Notes under the pieces: model-generated
What the model was told of the DNA's origin: nothing
What the model saw: the letters and a program-made list of their open reading frames with translations, nothing else
Databases searched by the model: none
Translations under genes and position numbers: made by a program
Assembly (NCBI GenBank): GCA_963575745.1
Contig: CAUYUJ010015282.1
Span: 227,151-291,150, forward strand
Reading direction: 5' to 3'
DNA length: 64,000 bases
DNA from: Prorocentrum cordatum
Taxonomy: Eukaryota; Sar; Dinophyceae; Prorocentrales; Prorocentraceae
Shown: positions 1-11,200 of the stretch, in pieces
Position numbering within the stretch: position 1 is the stretch's first letter
Layout: every line of letters starts with the position of its first letter

Positions 1-2012
1 GTAACGAACTCACTCCCGTGGAACACGGTACGCTTGGAAACGAGCCTCTTTCTTTCTTCGACTGGATGTTCGGGAACCCAGGCAACGTCATGGCCTACGA
101 GAGCGACGACGAGGACACCACTATAGAGGCTTCGCCTTCCGAGGTTCAACGGAACCTCGAACCTCCGCCCGAAATCCCGCCTGGGAACAGGCCTTCTTTG
201 ATGGGAGAATATCCCCAGACCACTGAAGACTTAATTGAAATGGGGTCTCAGGCATTTGTTCAGGCCTTCATTGCAGGCGAACCAGATATTCCGTTCATAC
301 CTCCTGGTTCGCTTGCTCCAGGCGAATATGGACCACGTACCCTTTTGCAGACCCTCATGAGGATGCATGAGATACTTACAATTGGTTATCCTGAGAGTCA
401 AGAACACATCGAAGCTGGCATCATGACAGAACAGGATAATGATGCTTGCGGTAGTTCAGAGCTAATTTTGGCAGCTCTGACTCTCATTGACAGCGTGTAT
501 CCTCAGGAAGTGCAGAGACACTTGATATACTCCCGTGGTAGATGGCGTCGTGCTCTGGAAATGGCGATGGCTATGCGTGGCCATGATCTTCCTCCGCCAG
601 GATGGGGTCTCCAGGCGGTGGGAATGAGGCCAAACCATACGGCCATGCGTAACATTGCTGGGCAGCTTATGCTCGGCGACGAGCCTGAGCCGACAACAGT
701 GCCTCCTACTCCTGGACAGCCGAGCGACGCCCAGACGCCGGCTATGCAGGGAAACCTGCCTGTACTAGATACGCCAATGGCCATCATCATTGGTAGTTCG
801 ACATCAGAAGAAGTAGATGGCGATGGCTGCGGGTTAGATGAGGATGATGTCACCATCCTCACGATGGACGTGAATGGTGAGGAAGAGGTTGATTTCGACC
901 CTGATGAGTCTGAATCATCATCACCATCGGCACAAGCGCCACTTGCGCCGAGCTCTACACAGCAGGGAGACCCGCCTCCATCGGATGATCCATCTGGGGT
1001 CGCACAGGAGCCCTCTCAGGCACCTCCACCGGGTGCCGCTCCTGCTGCATCGGCAGCTTCCTCTGATGAGAACTCCAGAAGATCTCGTTCCCATACGCGC
1101 GTCAGAGAAGAGCCACATCCACAGGCTCGACTTCCTCGTGAGTGGAGACAGGCTGGCCCAAAAGAACACGCTCTCAGGAGAGGTGGCCAGCTACTTCCGT
1201 ACAACGACCCAAGACGCCGAAAAGGGGGACGCTCGGCCTTCGGCCAGGGCAACCCTGCCTATAGGGACAGTGATGGCAAGCCCATCCGCGGAGGCTATCA
1301 GCTTGCAACAAACATCCGCCGCCCTGAAATTCAAGAAGCGCGGACTCAGTTGCGAGATATTATCGCGGCGCGCAAGCAGTATAGGCCTCACGCAGCATGC
1401 GGACCTTGTTCCCAGCCGTTCCAGAATCACAGGCCAGGATGCCCCGTTGGCAACAACGAAGGCCTGAGCCCCAACAGGGGCAAAACCCCTCCTGAAGAGG
1501 GCCATCCGCCACTTATCCCGATGACGCAGGACGAGATCGCGGAAGTGAATCGTCGTCTCGGGATCTTGAGCCACTTGGATCCGAAAGAAGAAGAAAAGCC
1601 TACCCCGGTTCCAAGGGGACTGGTAGCCATGACCCAGGAAGAGAAAGACGCGCTCTTCAGTCTTCCTAGTATGCGAGGAAACTCGCCTGGCGTCTCTAGC
1701 CAGTCCCAACAACCAGAACCGACAATCAAGGATGAGATAAAGGCTCAACGTGTGGCGGAGGATGAGGAGCGCATGCGGACAGCAGAAGACCGCACTCGCG
1801 AGGCAACTCGCAAGATGTTGGAGGATTCTAGTAAGATCTACATGAAGAGGGCTACGAGGCCCCCACTCCCACTAACTTCGAAGGCCAAGAGTGAACCCCC
1901 GACACCTAAGCCGTCCTCGGTGCCGAAACCGAAGACGAGCCCTCAGGACCCTGGGCCCACTACAGCCCCACCCAGCTGGGAAACCAGCCTGAGATCTATC
2001 GGATCTTCATGA
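1..2012 (+). CDS. Retrotransposon ORF1, gag-like, 5'-partial
   Basis: The frame is open from the window edge to a TGA at 2010-2012, at least 664 residues. A GTG at 18 is not a credible eukaryotic start, so the true start is probably upstream (first in-frame ATG near 66). It is proline-, serine- and charge-rich, with an acidic stretch near residues 280-310 and a basic coiled-coil-like segment near 575-610. Around nt 1398-1441 a C-x2-C-x6-H-x3-C cluster resembles a gag zinc knuckle with altered spacing. There is no database-level identity I can name; the gag role is inferred from position. Seven of the element's GNRA hairpins lie inside it, read as x-G-N/D-x-P peptides. Confidence 0.75.
   Translation, partial: NELTPVEHGTLGNEPLSFFDWMFGNPGNVMAYESDDEDTTIEASPSEVQRNLEPPPEIPPGNRPSLMGEYPQTTEDLIEMGSQAFVQAFIAGEPDIPFIPPGSLAPGEYGPRTLLQTLMRMHEILTIGYPESQEHIEAGIMTEQDNDACGSSELILAALTLIDSVYPQEVQRHLIYSRGRWRRALEMAMAMRGHDLPPPGWGLQAVGMRPNHTAMRNIAGQLMLGDEPEPTTVPPTPGQPSDAQTPAMQGNLPVLDTPMAIIIGSSTSEEVDGDGCGLDEDDVTILTMDVNGEEEVDFDPDESESSSPSAQAPLAPSSTQQGDPPPSDDPSGVAQEPSQAPPPGAAPAASAASSDENSRRSRSHTRVREEPHPQARLPREWRQAGPKEHALRRGGQLLPYNDPRRRKGGRSAFGQGNPAYRDSDGKPIRGGYQLATNIRRPEIQEARTQLRDIIAARKQYRPHAACGPCSQPFQNHRPGCPVGNNEGLSPNRGKTPPEEGHPPLIPMTQDEIAEVNRRLGILSHLDPKEEEKPTPVPRGLVAMTQEEKDALFSLPSMRGNSPGVSSQSQQPEPTIKDEIKAQRVAEDEERMRTAEDRTREATRKMLEDSSKIYMKRATRPPLPLTSKAKSEPPTPKPSSVPKPKTSPQDPGPTTAPPSWETSLRSIGSS
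2009..2012 (+). promoter_or_regulatory. ATGA stop/start overlap between ORF1 and ORF2
   Basis: The ORF1 stop (TGA, 2010-2012) and the first ATG of ORF2 (2009-2011) share bases in the tetranucleotide ATGA. Such overlaps are known sites of coupled termination-reinitiation, for example in some RNA viruses and LINE-type elements. Use here is inferred; a -1 shift upstream would also join the frames. Confidence 0.55.
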
Positions 2013-3367
2013 TTACCGAGAGTGAGGCCGGGAGCGCGGCTCCAAGCCGTGCCCCAAGCCAAGGGCCTAGTGCCGTGTCTTGGCAGGCCATCAGTACCTC
2101 GGACCTGGATCAGATCGCAGCCGCGCTGAACCCTGATCAGGTAGAACAGCTGGCGGACAGGTTATACCAGCAGGATCCCTGGGCCGCAGGCCAGGGAGCA
2201 ATGTCCGCTATGGCTACGAGAAATCGTCAGGCCATGCAGGGAAACCTGCCTACAAGCGGACCTGCTCGGTTTGAGCCAATGCATGGAAGCCCTACTCAGA
2301 GCATGCACACTCCAAGGGGCATGACTCCATTGGGCACACCACCGGCACAATCCCCATTCGGGACACCTGTCCGCCCTGCCGCAAACGGCACACTCATGGA
2401 GAGGATAGCTGCGGCTAGGGCTGATCACAGCACAGCCCTCCTCAACATGATGCCGCCCGGCACGCCAACGAGTCAGCAGGGAAACCTGCCTGGTACACCA
2501 AGCCACCACAGGGCGGGTGTACCTGACGACTATCGCTCAAGAGTGGCGGCCGCGGTGCAGCAGGTGCAGAACCATAATCTGCCTCACCCAAGTGGGCAGA
2601 GGTGGAGGCCAGCCTGGTCCTGGGAACCTGAGGGTCCCAACCCGCGGGACCCTGCTCGGCAACGAGCCTTTATCCCGGCGTTCAACGCCCATCCGAGCAT
2701 GTCTCAGGGCCAGAGGCCACCACCAACGCAGATGAATCCGCCATTATACCCTGACGGGTCAAGGGTTCCGAACAAATTTGTTCGTGAATTGGCGGATCAG
2801 ATGCATAACCTCACTAATGTGCGCTGCAGCGACCATTCCATGTACCCGCACATGGCCTTTATGCCTTCACCAACATCACCAGAGGTGGTTGTTCAGCCCA
2901 CTGCCCATTCAATATCGTCTGGCAGTAGGGGCGTGCCTGACTACATCAGGCAGACGCACCACACTCAGCAGGCATGTTTCAGGAGAAGGCAGGCGGTGCA
3001 AAGCGTACGGGATCAGTCACGTGCAGCTGCACTTGATGTGGTGAGGAACAGGGGCTCACCTTTGCGAGGAAACTCGCCCGCCGTGACTCCTACCACTTCC
3101 ATGCCAAATGTCGAAGTGCAGGAAGTGCTGAATCCAACGGGGACACCCCCATCAGCCTTCATGCCCTCCGAGACGGTATTGGAGAGGCAGCGGCGGGTAT
3201 ATCCCAGGGTAGCAGACGTAGAAGTCTTCACTGGGATGGAAGATACCTGTGCGGTATGCCTCGAAGAATTTCAGCCCAGGGATAGCGTCTACCGCCTGAG
3301 GTGCAATCACCTATTCCACGAGGGATGCTGGAATTCTAATGTGGTGGGCCACGTCAAATCAGCGTGA
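2009..3367 (+). CDS. Retrotransposon ORF2 with C-terminal RING-H2 half
   Basis: 452 codons from ATG 2009 to TGA at 3365-3367. The body is proline/glutamine-rich and not recognised. The C-terminus has the first six ligands of a RING-H2 finger: C-x2-C, then C-x-H-x2-H-x2-C followed by W (about nt 3246-3330). The last C-x2-C pair of a RING is missing here but present in the overlapping next frame (CAIC, about nt 3390-3401). RING-H2 domains usually act as E3 ubiquitin ligases; finding one in a gag region is unusual. Hairpins lie at 2236, 2476, 2654 and 3064. Confidence 0.75.
   Translation: MITESEAGSAAPSRAPSQGPSAVSWQAISTSDLDQIAAALNPDQVEQLADRLYQQDPWAAGQGAMSAMATRNRQAMQGNLPTSGPARFEPMHGSPTQSMHTPRGMTPLGTPPAQSPFGTPVRPAANGTLMERIAAARADHSTALLNMMPPGTPTSQQGNLPGTPSHHRAGVPDDYRSRVAAAVQQVQNHNLPHPSGQRWRPAWSWEPEGPNPRDPARQRAFIPAFNAHPSMSQGQRPPPTQMNPPLYPDGSRVPNKFVRELADQMHNLTNVRCSDHSMYPHMAFMPSPTSPEVVVQPTAHSISSGSRGVPDYIRQTHHTQQACFRRRQAVQSVRDQSRAAALDVVRNRGSPLRGNSPAVTPTTSMPNVEVQEVLNPTGTPPSAFMPSETVLERQRRVYPRVADVEVFTGMEDTCAVCLEEFQPRDSVYRLRCNHLFHEGCWNSNVVGHVKSA
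3300..3367 (+). promoter_or_regulatory. Putative +1 frameshift region completing the RING finger
   Basis: ORF2 and ORF3 overlap by 29 nt (3339-3367), and both frames are open from about 3300. Moving forward one base near AATGTGGTGGGCC (about 3338-3350) joins CNHLFHEGCWNSN to WATSNQ...PPCAICRAP. This restores the usual tryptophan and final C-x2-C of RING-H2. Ty1 itself uses +1 frameshifting, but its heptamer is not present here. Alternative: an indel in this copy, or translation of ORF3 from its own ATG at 3339. Confidence 0.5.
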
Positions 3368-5153
3368 GGGAGATCCCCAGCAGCCACCATGTGCTATCTG
3401 TCGAGCACCTGGCATTATAGCATCATCCTTCCCATGGACCGGCTCCTTTAGTCAGACTCCTGAGCAGTCAGCGAGAGAGCTGCGGGAGCTGAGGAGCATG
3501 GTGGAGGAGATGACGTCCAGGATGCTAGCTACGCAGACAGTTCCGTCACAACAGCAGGGATACCTGCCTGAAGAGGTAAGGCCGCCTATGGAAACGGGAT
3601 ATTTTGATCAGCTTATCCCGATGACGGCGCCTCAGCAGGGAAACCTGCATGATACTCCTCAGATGTCTCCCCAGAGTGGAGGCGAGGCTGAGATGTCACT
3701 GGACCCTGATCAGCTGCGCGAGTTGCGTGTACGACATTTCCAGAATCAGATGGATAATACGCACACAACATTTATGCTAGATGCCAATAATTCTGAAACT
3801 GATAGTCCGTCGTTAGACCTATCAGAATCCTCAGCGGCGTCAGCAGCAACAGCAGCCAGGGCCGTCAACATCTCAGCGACGAATGAGGAGTTCGAGGAGT
3901 GGCTGCGGTACCGGGATCACATCACGAACGAGGGGCTGCAGGACATCGCCCTTCACTCGTGCCTAACGTTGATAAGGCGCACGACCCGCGAGCAGTATAT
4001 GAGCATACGTGATGAGTATGCCAACTGGCGGGAGGTGCGTGGCGATCACGCCCAGCACGTGTCGTACTTCCAGTACATTGACCTGGCACGCATGGCCGAG
4101 AGCGAGTCGCATGCCAGTGTCATGCGGGGTAACCCGCCAGGGAGTACGACTGTGCCGCGGGGAAACCCGCCTACCGACACAGCCGACACTTCAGAAACTG
4201 TGCACATCAAGCAGCCGAGTAAGACGTTCTTGGATGATGGTGGAAATTCCATACTCATCGACGTCGGTTCGAAGATCAACATCATGGGCGAGAACACGAG
4301 CCGTAAGTTCGTCCAGGCTGCCGAGGCACATGGCCGTACTTGTACGTTCGAGCCCCGCTCTCGTTTGAATATCAACGGAGTGGGAGAAGGGTCGGCCCCA
4401 GCGGATACCGTAGGCACATTCAGTATTGCCTGCGAGTACCAGGGGTCGGCCCAACTCGATTCATACAAGACGAACATTGTGTCAGGCTGTGGCAAGGACC
4501 TGCCAGCCATCCTAGGTCTCGATAGTATGCAGGACAAACGCACGATCATCGTGCTTGAACGAGGCCAGGAAAAGCTGATATTCCCTGGTAAGGGGCAGGT
4601 CAAAATGGAGCTCCCAGAAGGCTCCAAAATCATGCCGACGACAAAGTTGCCGTCAGGGCATCTGTCGATCAGGTGTGATTGTTTTGGAGCTGCGGGGCAA
4701 CCCGCCTCGAGCTCAAGCAGCACGTCCTTCCAGACAGTGCTGACAGGCGAGCCGACCCCAGCGCAGGAGCGCAATCAATTGCAGGGAAACCTGCCCCAGG
4801 GGTTGATGGAGACGCTCGCCAAGGCCACCATGCGAGGCGACAACATCGACGATCTCGAGACGTTCGATTGTTTTGTTGCCAGGACACTGGCCCTGCATGG
4901 TGGTAGTGTACCCATGGACGCTGTACAGTCCCGCCGTAAAATAGTGATGGGATACACTAATCGTGAATTGCATACGGTCAGCGACGCTAGGTCCAAAGGC
5001 GTGCTGAAACAGCTGATGGATAATCCATCGATGCTGACAGCATTTGCGGAGCAATCCGCCTCTGAGGCCACGGCGCGCTGCAGTGCTGAGCTCCAGCATC
5101 TGAGGGAAGCCCAGATGCTGGCAGATATTGTAGGCACATCTTCTTCATCTTGA
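3339..5153 (+). CDS. Retrotransposon ORF3: end of RING finger plus retropepsin-like protease
   Basis: 604 codons from ATG 3339 to TGA 5151-5153. The N-terminus has CAIC, the missing RING cysteine pair. A DVGSKINIMG segment (nt about 4261-4290) preceded by hydrophobic SILI matches the D-x-G-S/T active-site loop of retroviral-type aspartic proteases. A later hydrophobic stretch with AILGLDSM (about nt 4508-4531) resembles the second conserved ILG element of that fold. The rest is acidic or glutamine-rich. It ends in a serine run directly before the stop. The stop is followed in the same frame by pol, so this is the gag/protease part of a gag-pol arrangement. Confidence 0.8.
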   Translation: MWWATSNQREGDPQQPPCAICRAPGIIASSFPWTGSFSQTPEQSARELRELRSMVEEMTSRMLATQTVPSQQQGYLPEEVRPPMETGYFDQLIPMTAPQQGNLHDTPQMSPQSGGEAEMSLDPDQLRELRVRHFQNQMDNTHTTFMLDANNSETDSPSLDLSESSAASAATAARAVNISATNEEFEEWLRYRDHITNEGLQDIALHSCLTLIRRTTREQYMSIRDEYANWREVRGDHAQHVSYFQYIDLARMAESESHASVMRGNPPGSTTVPRGNPPTDTADTSETVHIKQPSKTFLDDGGNSILIDVGSKINIMGENTSRKFVQAAEAHGRTCTFEPRSRLNINGVGEGSAPADTVGTFSIACEYQGSAQLDSYKTNIVSGCGKDLPAILGLDSMQDKRTIIVLERGQEKLIFPGKGQVKMELPEGSKIMPTTKLPSGHLSIRCDCFGAAGQPASSSSSTSFQTVLTGEPTPAQERNQLQGNLPQGLMETLAKATMRGDNIDDLETFDCFVARTLALHGGSVPMDAVQSRRKIVMGYTNRELHTVSDARSKGVLKQLMDNPSMLTAFAEQSASEATARCSAELQHLREAQMLADIVGTSSSS

Positions 5154-5207
5154 AGATGGCAGGGCGACGTCGCCCCCTCGTCGTCTTGCCTGTTGGCTGA
5201 AAAGCCG
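5151..5207 (+). promoter_or_regulatory. In-frame TGA between protease and pol with downstream stem-loops
   Basis: After the TGA at 5151-5153 the same frame stays open through pol, and it has no ATG until about 5337. This favours stop-codon readthrough over fresh initiation. Nine bases after the stop lies a perfect palindrome, GGGCGACGTCGCCC (5162-5175); as RNA it could form a GGGC/GCCC stem with a self-complementary GACGUC loop. A second stem, GGCT-GAAA-AGCC, follows at 5195-5206. Structured RNA just 3' of a leaky stop is a known readthrough arrangement. Function is inferred. Confidence 0.55.
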
Positions 5208-8200
5208 GGGGGTAACAAGGACAGCGGGGTAACCTGCCTTAGTAAGAGGGCTTTTGTCATCGAAGATACGAGGGAGGCATGTGCCGACCTCCGCACACGA
5301 GGTTATATTTGTGATCGTATTTCCCACAACGAACTTATGACAAGCGTGGGCACAAACTACCTAGGTGCGGTGACCAGTGGAGATTACACTCTCATATGGA
5401 TTAGTACTCCGGGTGACTGGTACGTACGAACTCCAGGAAAGAGAGTGGCCCCACATTGGTCACGTATCCAGAACCTGTTGATTAAAGCCAAGCAACTCCG
5501 CATGAAGATTATAATATTTGGTCCCCCAGGATATGTTTGGAAGTTATCTCCAGTACGTGATACCCTGGAAGATCTAAAGTTGTCAGTAATACGGATGCGT
5601 CTGTGTCACTTCGGTATTCGGTTCAATATGCAAGACAGTGCACCAAGCGGTACCTATATGCAGGTAGCATCATCAATACCGATCAGCTCGAAGCTGTGGA
5701 CATGTACCTGTAAGCAGGCCATGCCACAACATGTGTTGGATTGGTACGGCCATACAGTACGACATGCTGAATGGCGGGCTCAGACACGTACTATACTCAT
5801 CCGTCACTTGAACGACAAAATCCTGGGGAGCACCACCACGCACGGAAACGTGCCCGTATACTTAAATACGTATACACGTACAGACCATAATACCCGTCCC
5901 TACGTGACGACTCATAAGGGAGGACCAAAATGGTCTGAAGTCATCCGACGTGTAACAATCAACCTGGATACCAACGCGGTTATTCAAGATATCTCAGTTA
6001 CCGATCAACCAACAGGGTATGATTGGCATGCACCATTACCTACAGGGGTTGCCAACATCAGTACTCGGTTGCATTGGCAACCCGAGGAACCGGTCTTGCT
6101 CGGAAACGAGCCGACTCAATCACCACAGAAACATCGACGCGTCATCATAGATGACTGTTCTCTCCCCCTCCCGACTCTGGCGATTGACGCATGTACCCAT
6201 TCAACCGCGACAATGAGTACACAGACCGACGAACAAGACGAGCAAGCTTTACCCACTGAATCGCGTATAAAGCAGAAGGAGAGGCTCAAAGCCGAAAAGG
6301 AAGCAGGCATCAAGCCTCGCCGCATTAAAAAGCACGTTGAAGACGGAAATGACGATTGCGGCGACGACTTGTCAGGACTCGGACAGGATCTTATGGCAAC
6401 CTGGAGTACTGACGTCCCTGTTGAGCTGATAAGCTCCGACGAGGACGATGACCTGTTCCTTACCCTCCCCACATCTATGCCCGACACACACGCTAACATA
6501 TACAGCATAGTTGCTACACTATGCTACGGCCATAACAACTGCGTGGATATGTTGGAGCTTTGTGGCGGTGAGGGTGGCATCTCAGAGCTTGCCTTCTCAA
6601 GGGGACTTTCCTCAGGCGGCAACTTGGACAAGACTACATATGTCGACCTGGGAGACCCCTCGGTGCAGCAGGTTATAGATCATTACTTTGCGATATGCTG
6701 CGTACGAGTTGCCATGCTGCAACCCAGCTGCCGCACCACAGGACCACCATCTTACTATAACTACAAAGTCAACTATAACACTTGGGAACAGCACCACAGA
6801 GAAGACTTACCACACATAATTTACTGTGGTGAAATTGCCGTAACCCAAGATGACGCTCAGAGGTGGTTTATACGCGAACAACCTACAGGAACATGGGTGG
6901 ACGATATCTCTCCATGGACGAAGCTGGCCAACCGACCACACATTACAACCGTGCGCATTGACCAATGCGCTACGGGACTTAAGGATGCGACTGGTGACTA
7001 TATTAAGAAGCCGACAAATATCACCAGCAACGACGAGACAATTCTTAAACCCTTTGAGCGACTCAAGTGCAACGGTCAGCATGTGCACGCACAACCGTGC
7101 AACACCGAGCTTTCACTAGCACAAAGATATACTCGACGACTGCAGTCTGCCTTCGTGGAAGCCGTCTATCTGGCGAAAGCCATTGACACTACGCGCGGAA
7201 ACGCGCCTATAAGTACTGCACATGCTTATCCTGCCGACCTTCCTGAGCAAGCCGAACCAGGCGAAGGTGCGAGACGCGTCGGTGATCGTATCATCCCAAA
7301 GGTGGCTACGTGCCCGGCATGCATCGACAACGTCCGAAAGGACAGTCCTAGCCATAACAGAGACCCTACGCAGTGCAAATATCATGACTCCATCTCTGTA
7401 TATTGGCCATGTCCAGCATGTCAAAGGGATCTTACGAGAAGCAAGGGTGTTAAGAACCACCTTGATACCGAACCTGGTAAATGTCGTTTTGCTGAACCGT
7501 TTAAACTACCAGACGACCACGACCCCGAAGGCAAAGCCGTGCCAGCTTGGTGGAAACCCTTACCTAAACCTGGTGAGGGCCAAGCTTCAGCTTCAGGTGG
7601 CCGCCAAGGTGCACACGCCAGGCCACCACGACCACGATCCTTCGGTAACGTCGATCCGACATCTGGTACCAGCAGCTACGACCTGCTACGAGACGCCCCC
7701 GAGCGTGGAAACACGCCTTCTGCGTCTTCTAGCGACGCGCCACAGGTAGCGGCCCGCCGCGGACGTCTACAAGGCGCACCACCACCTCCAGACGCAGTCA
7801 ACACAGGGGATCAACTACGGAGAGCTACAAGGAACCCTCTTGCCCCCACCGGCTCTGGGGCTCCACGACTACCCGACTGGGCGAGATTTGACATCCAACA
7901 CAGTCTACAGAGTCTCCGTAGTCACGAACCCCATGTTGTGAAAAAGGAAGTCCGAAAATTGCATCTGCGATGGTATCATGCGAAGGAGCCAAAGATGAGG
8001 CTAATCCTCGAAAAGGTGGGGCTTGATAACGTTCGACTGAACATGATCAAGGAAATCTGCGATACCTGTCGGGAATGTAGAGCATGGGAGCGTCCAGGAA
8101 ACTCAACATTACCATCGGTAGGCCTCCCTGGTAACTGGCTCGATGAAGGGGAAATGGACCTCATGGTTTACAAGAAACGGACCATATTTCATATTATGGA

Positions 8201-11200
8201 TCGTTGTATTCGCCTGGCAGCAGGCCTAGAGATTTCCGACAGAGAACGTGACACCATCATCGACGCCTACCATTATTGCTGGATTGCCTATCACGGACCC
8301 TTCAAAGTTTTATACTCAGACGGAGAAGGCGCCCTGAATAAGGATGCCGATAAAACCATGATGGCCAATAAGGGCACGGAACTTCGCATCCGTGCACCTG
8401 GCCAACACGCGACTTCAATTGAGTCACGAAACGGCATTCTCAGAGGCCTCCTCCACATGATTGAGGAAGAATTGAATAGACACAACATCCTTGTTGTAAT
8501 CACTAGAGTGTTGGCGGAAGGCATCTTCGTTACTAATGCGTTTACGTTTTATAACGGAGTATCGCCATATCAGGCACACACAGGACGTCAGCCCTCCTTC
8601 TTTCCTGATCTCGATACCCTTGACTTTCCCAAGGGACCCGAGACTTCAGGACACGAACGAGAACGTCGTGTAAGGGAAGTCAGCCTCGAAGCTATAACTC
8701 AGGCTACTGCTGTAGCCAAGACAAATCGGGCTCTTAGGGCTAAGACGACTTCTGATGGTGCTCGCCTCTACTCATCAGGGGATTTGGTCGACTACCACCG
8801 ACCTACTGCCACCAAGGGCGACCGTGGAGGCTGGAACGGCCCATTCCCGGTGATCCGAAACGTGCCTGAAAGAGGACATATTGTTGTCAAGGCAGGATCT
8901 CGTGAGGTAATTGTGATGTATCCTGATGCTCGTCACACACTATGCATCGAATGTCTCCTCACACGGGAACTTGGCATGGATAATATGGCCATGCAAACCG
9001 TCCTTGCTTATGTGGCACACCTCAGCGCAGGGAAACCTGCCAAAATTTTCGGGTATATCCCCGATTGCAAGGGAAACCCAAATCTGTCAGACGACGGCAA
9101 GTTTCACCCGCGCGTACACTTAGCACTACAGTATCTCGTACGAAATTACTTCCGAGTAGAACATGTAGTAGCAGTTCGATTGGCTAAGAGTGTGTCAAGT
9201 CTACCTGCAGTAAAGTACGCCACCGGGTCTACGCTGATCCACTACGACAACGACATCAGCCCGGCGTTTCACTATTACGAATGTGTGGGCACTGGCTTAA
9301 ACATTTCTCAGATCACTGGTAGCACTCACTCCAGACTCATTCAATGCTTGACTTCACGTGTTCCTTCCTTAGGATTCCACGACGATTTGGCTAAATATCA
9401 GCATCCAAGCAACACGTCTGGAGAACACGAGTCGCCTGGAAACAGGCCTTCTCCAGACACACCAGACGCTTCATCGCCGAGCGAAGGCCGTCTGTCGACA
9501 ATCTATGAGGAAAATGAGGAACACAATATCGAAGCTATGATGCTGGAAGAGTGGTACGACGAGCTACGTATGGACCTTCATCCTACGACGATTACCGATG
9601 ATTGTCTGTATTGCGTCCCAACAACTATGCTGCCCGACCAATGTGTTTTGGTTTCAGCATCTGTGGACGAAGATGATATTACATCATCAGATATGCTCGG
9701 AGACGAGCCGAAATCATGTGAGTCCTGTCTAGTATCTCTTTGTTCAAACACAACCGACGAGAGCTACTCTCTAGACAGTGATGAATACGGTCCTTACGTT
9801 GAACTATGCTTTACATCAGAAATGTCAAAAATAGTGTTGGATCAGGCTCAACTTGCACAGCTCGATACCGATATGGTCGCAACGATGAGAGTGTATGTAT
9901 CCTCTGCTGCTAAACGTGCTGTGGTTGTCAAAGAAGATGATCTACTGACCAAAGCTGACGTAGCAGCACATCCAAAGGAGGTTAGTGAAGCCTTATATAC
10001 TGAGCTCAAAATCTGGATTGATAACCGATGCTTTGAGATGTACGATTTATCCAAAGCTTCCAACATCATGACATCCAGATACGTATACAAGTGGAAGTTC
10101 GTAAAGATGGGTGCCGAGAACGTTAAAACCATTCGTCTCAGACTGGCCCTTCGTGGATTTATGGATACTGAGGCGTTCGATGTGGAAACATTCTCGGGAA
10201 CCGCCCGAAGGCAGTCCCAACGACTCCCGGCAAGTGAAGTGGCATGTCATCCAGAGTGGATCTTAGCATCCATGGATATCGATAAGGCGTTCCTAAAAGG
10301 TTTGACCGATGAGGAACTTGCCCATGCCACCGGCGAGGAAACTCGCATGGTCTGCTTTACTCTTCCACCAGGAAGCGCTCAGGTACTTCGTACCTTACCC
10401 GGCTTCTCATCCTACGACGAAAGTCGACGCTGTCTTAGATGCCTCAAACCAGGAACGGGTACTAAGGACGCTCCAAGAGCGTTCTCTCTCAAACTTCGTA
10501 CGACCACACGAGCTATAGGACTTACACCGACCAGCTACGATCCTGAATTTGAATTCAGCCAAGACCTTCTGACGGCAAAACATGTCGATGATATTAACAT
10601 GACAGGTCTAGAGAAAAATACAGACGACTATGTACAACGTGTCGAAAAGGTCTTTGGCAAATGCAAGCTTAACAAGCACGCATGTACGAACTGCGCCGTT
10701 CGCTACACTAAGAATGATCAGGGAGATGCGATCATGGACCAGGACGAGTATATCAAACAACTACGTCCTATCACGCACCCAGAACTTACAGGAGCGGCGG
10801 CCGACGCCAAAGCCACGAAACTCATTACCGACATGTTCGTCAGCCTGCGAGGAGCCCTCGCCTATGCCCTTCTTACCCAAATCTGGCTTATGGTATATGT
10901 GGTCTCTCTTCAGAAAATTCAAGAGCCCACCAATTTACAAGTCAGACGTTTGAATGCTGTGACGCGAAAGCTGATCAGCAGTCCGAAACGCATCACCTTC
11001 CCTCGGATGAAGCCGACGAATGAAGTTGACATCCATAGCGATTCGGGGTATCGGAAGCTTACCGGGGAGGAGGATGACGAGACCAAGGGCTACGGCATAC
11101 GCGGGGCCAACGTACTACGGCGAGGAAACTCGCCCCAAGGCAAGTCCGTCGTTCACCTTTGTGACGGACTATGCAAATCACACCGATTACAGGTGAGGTC

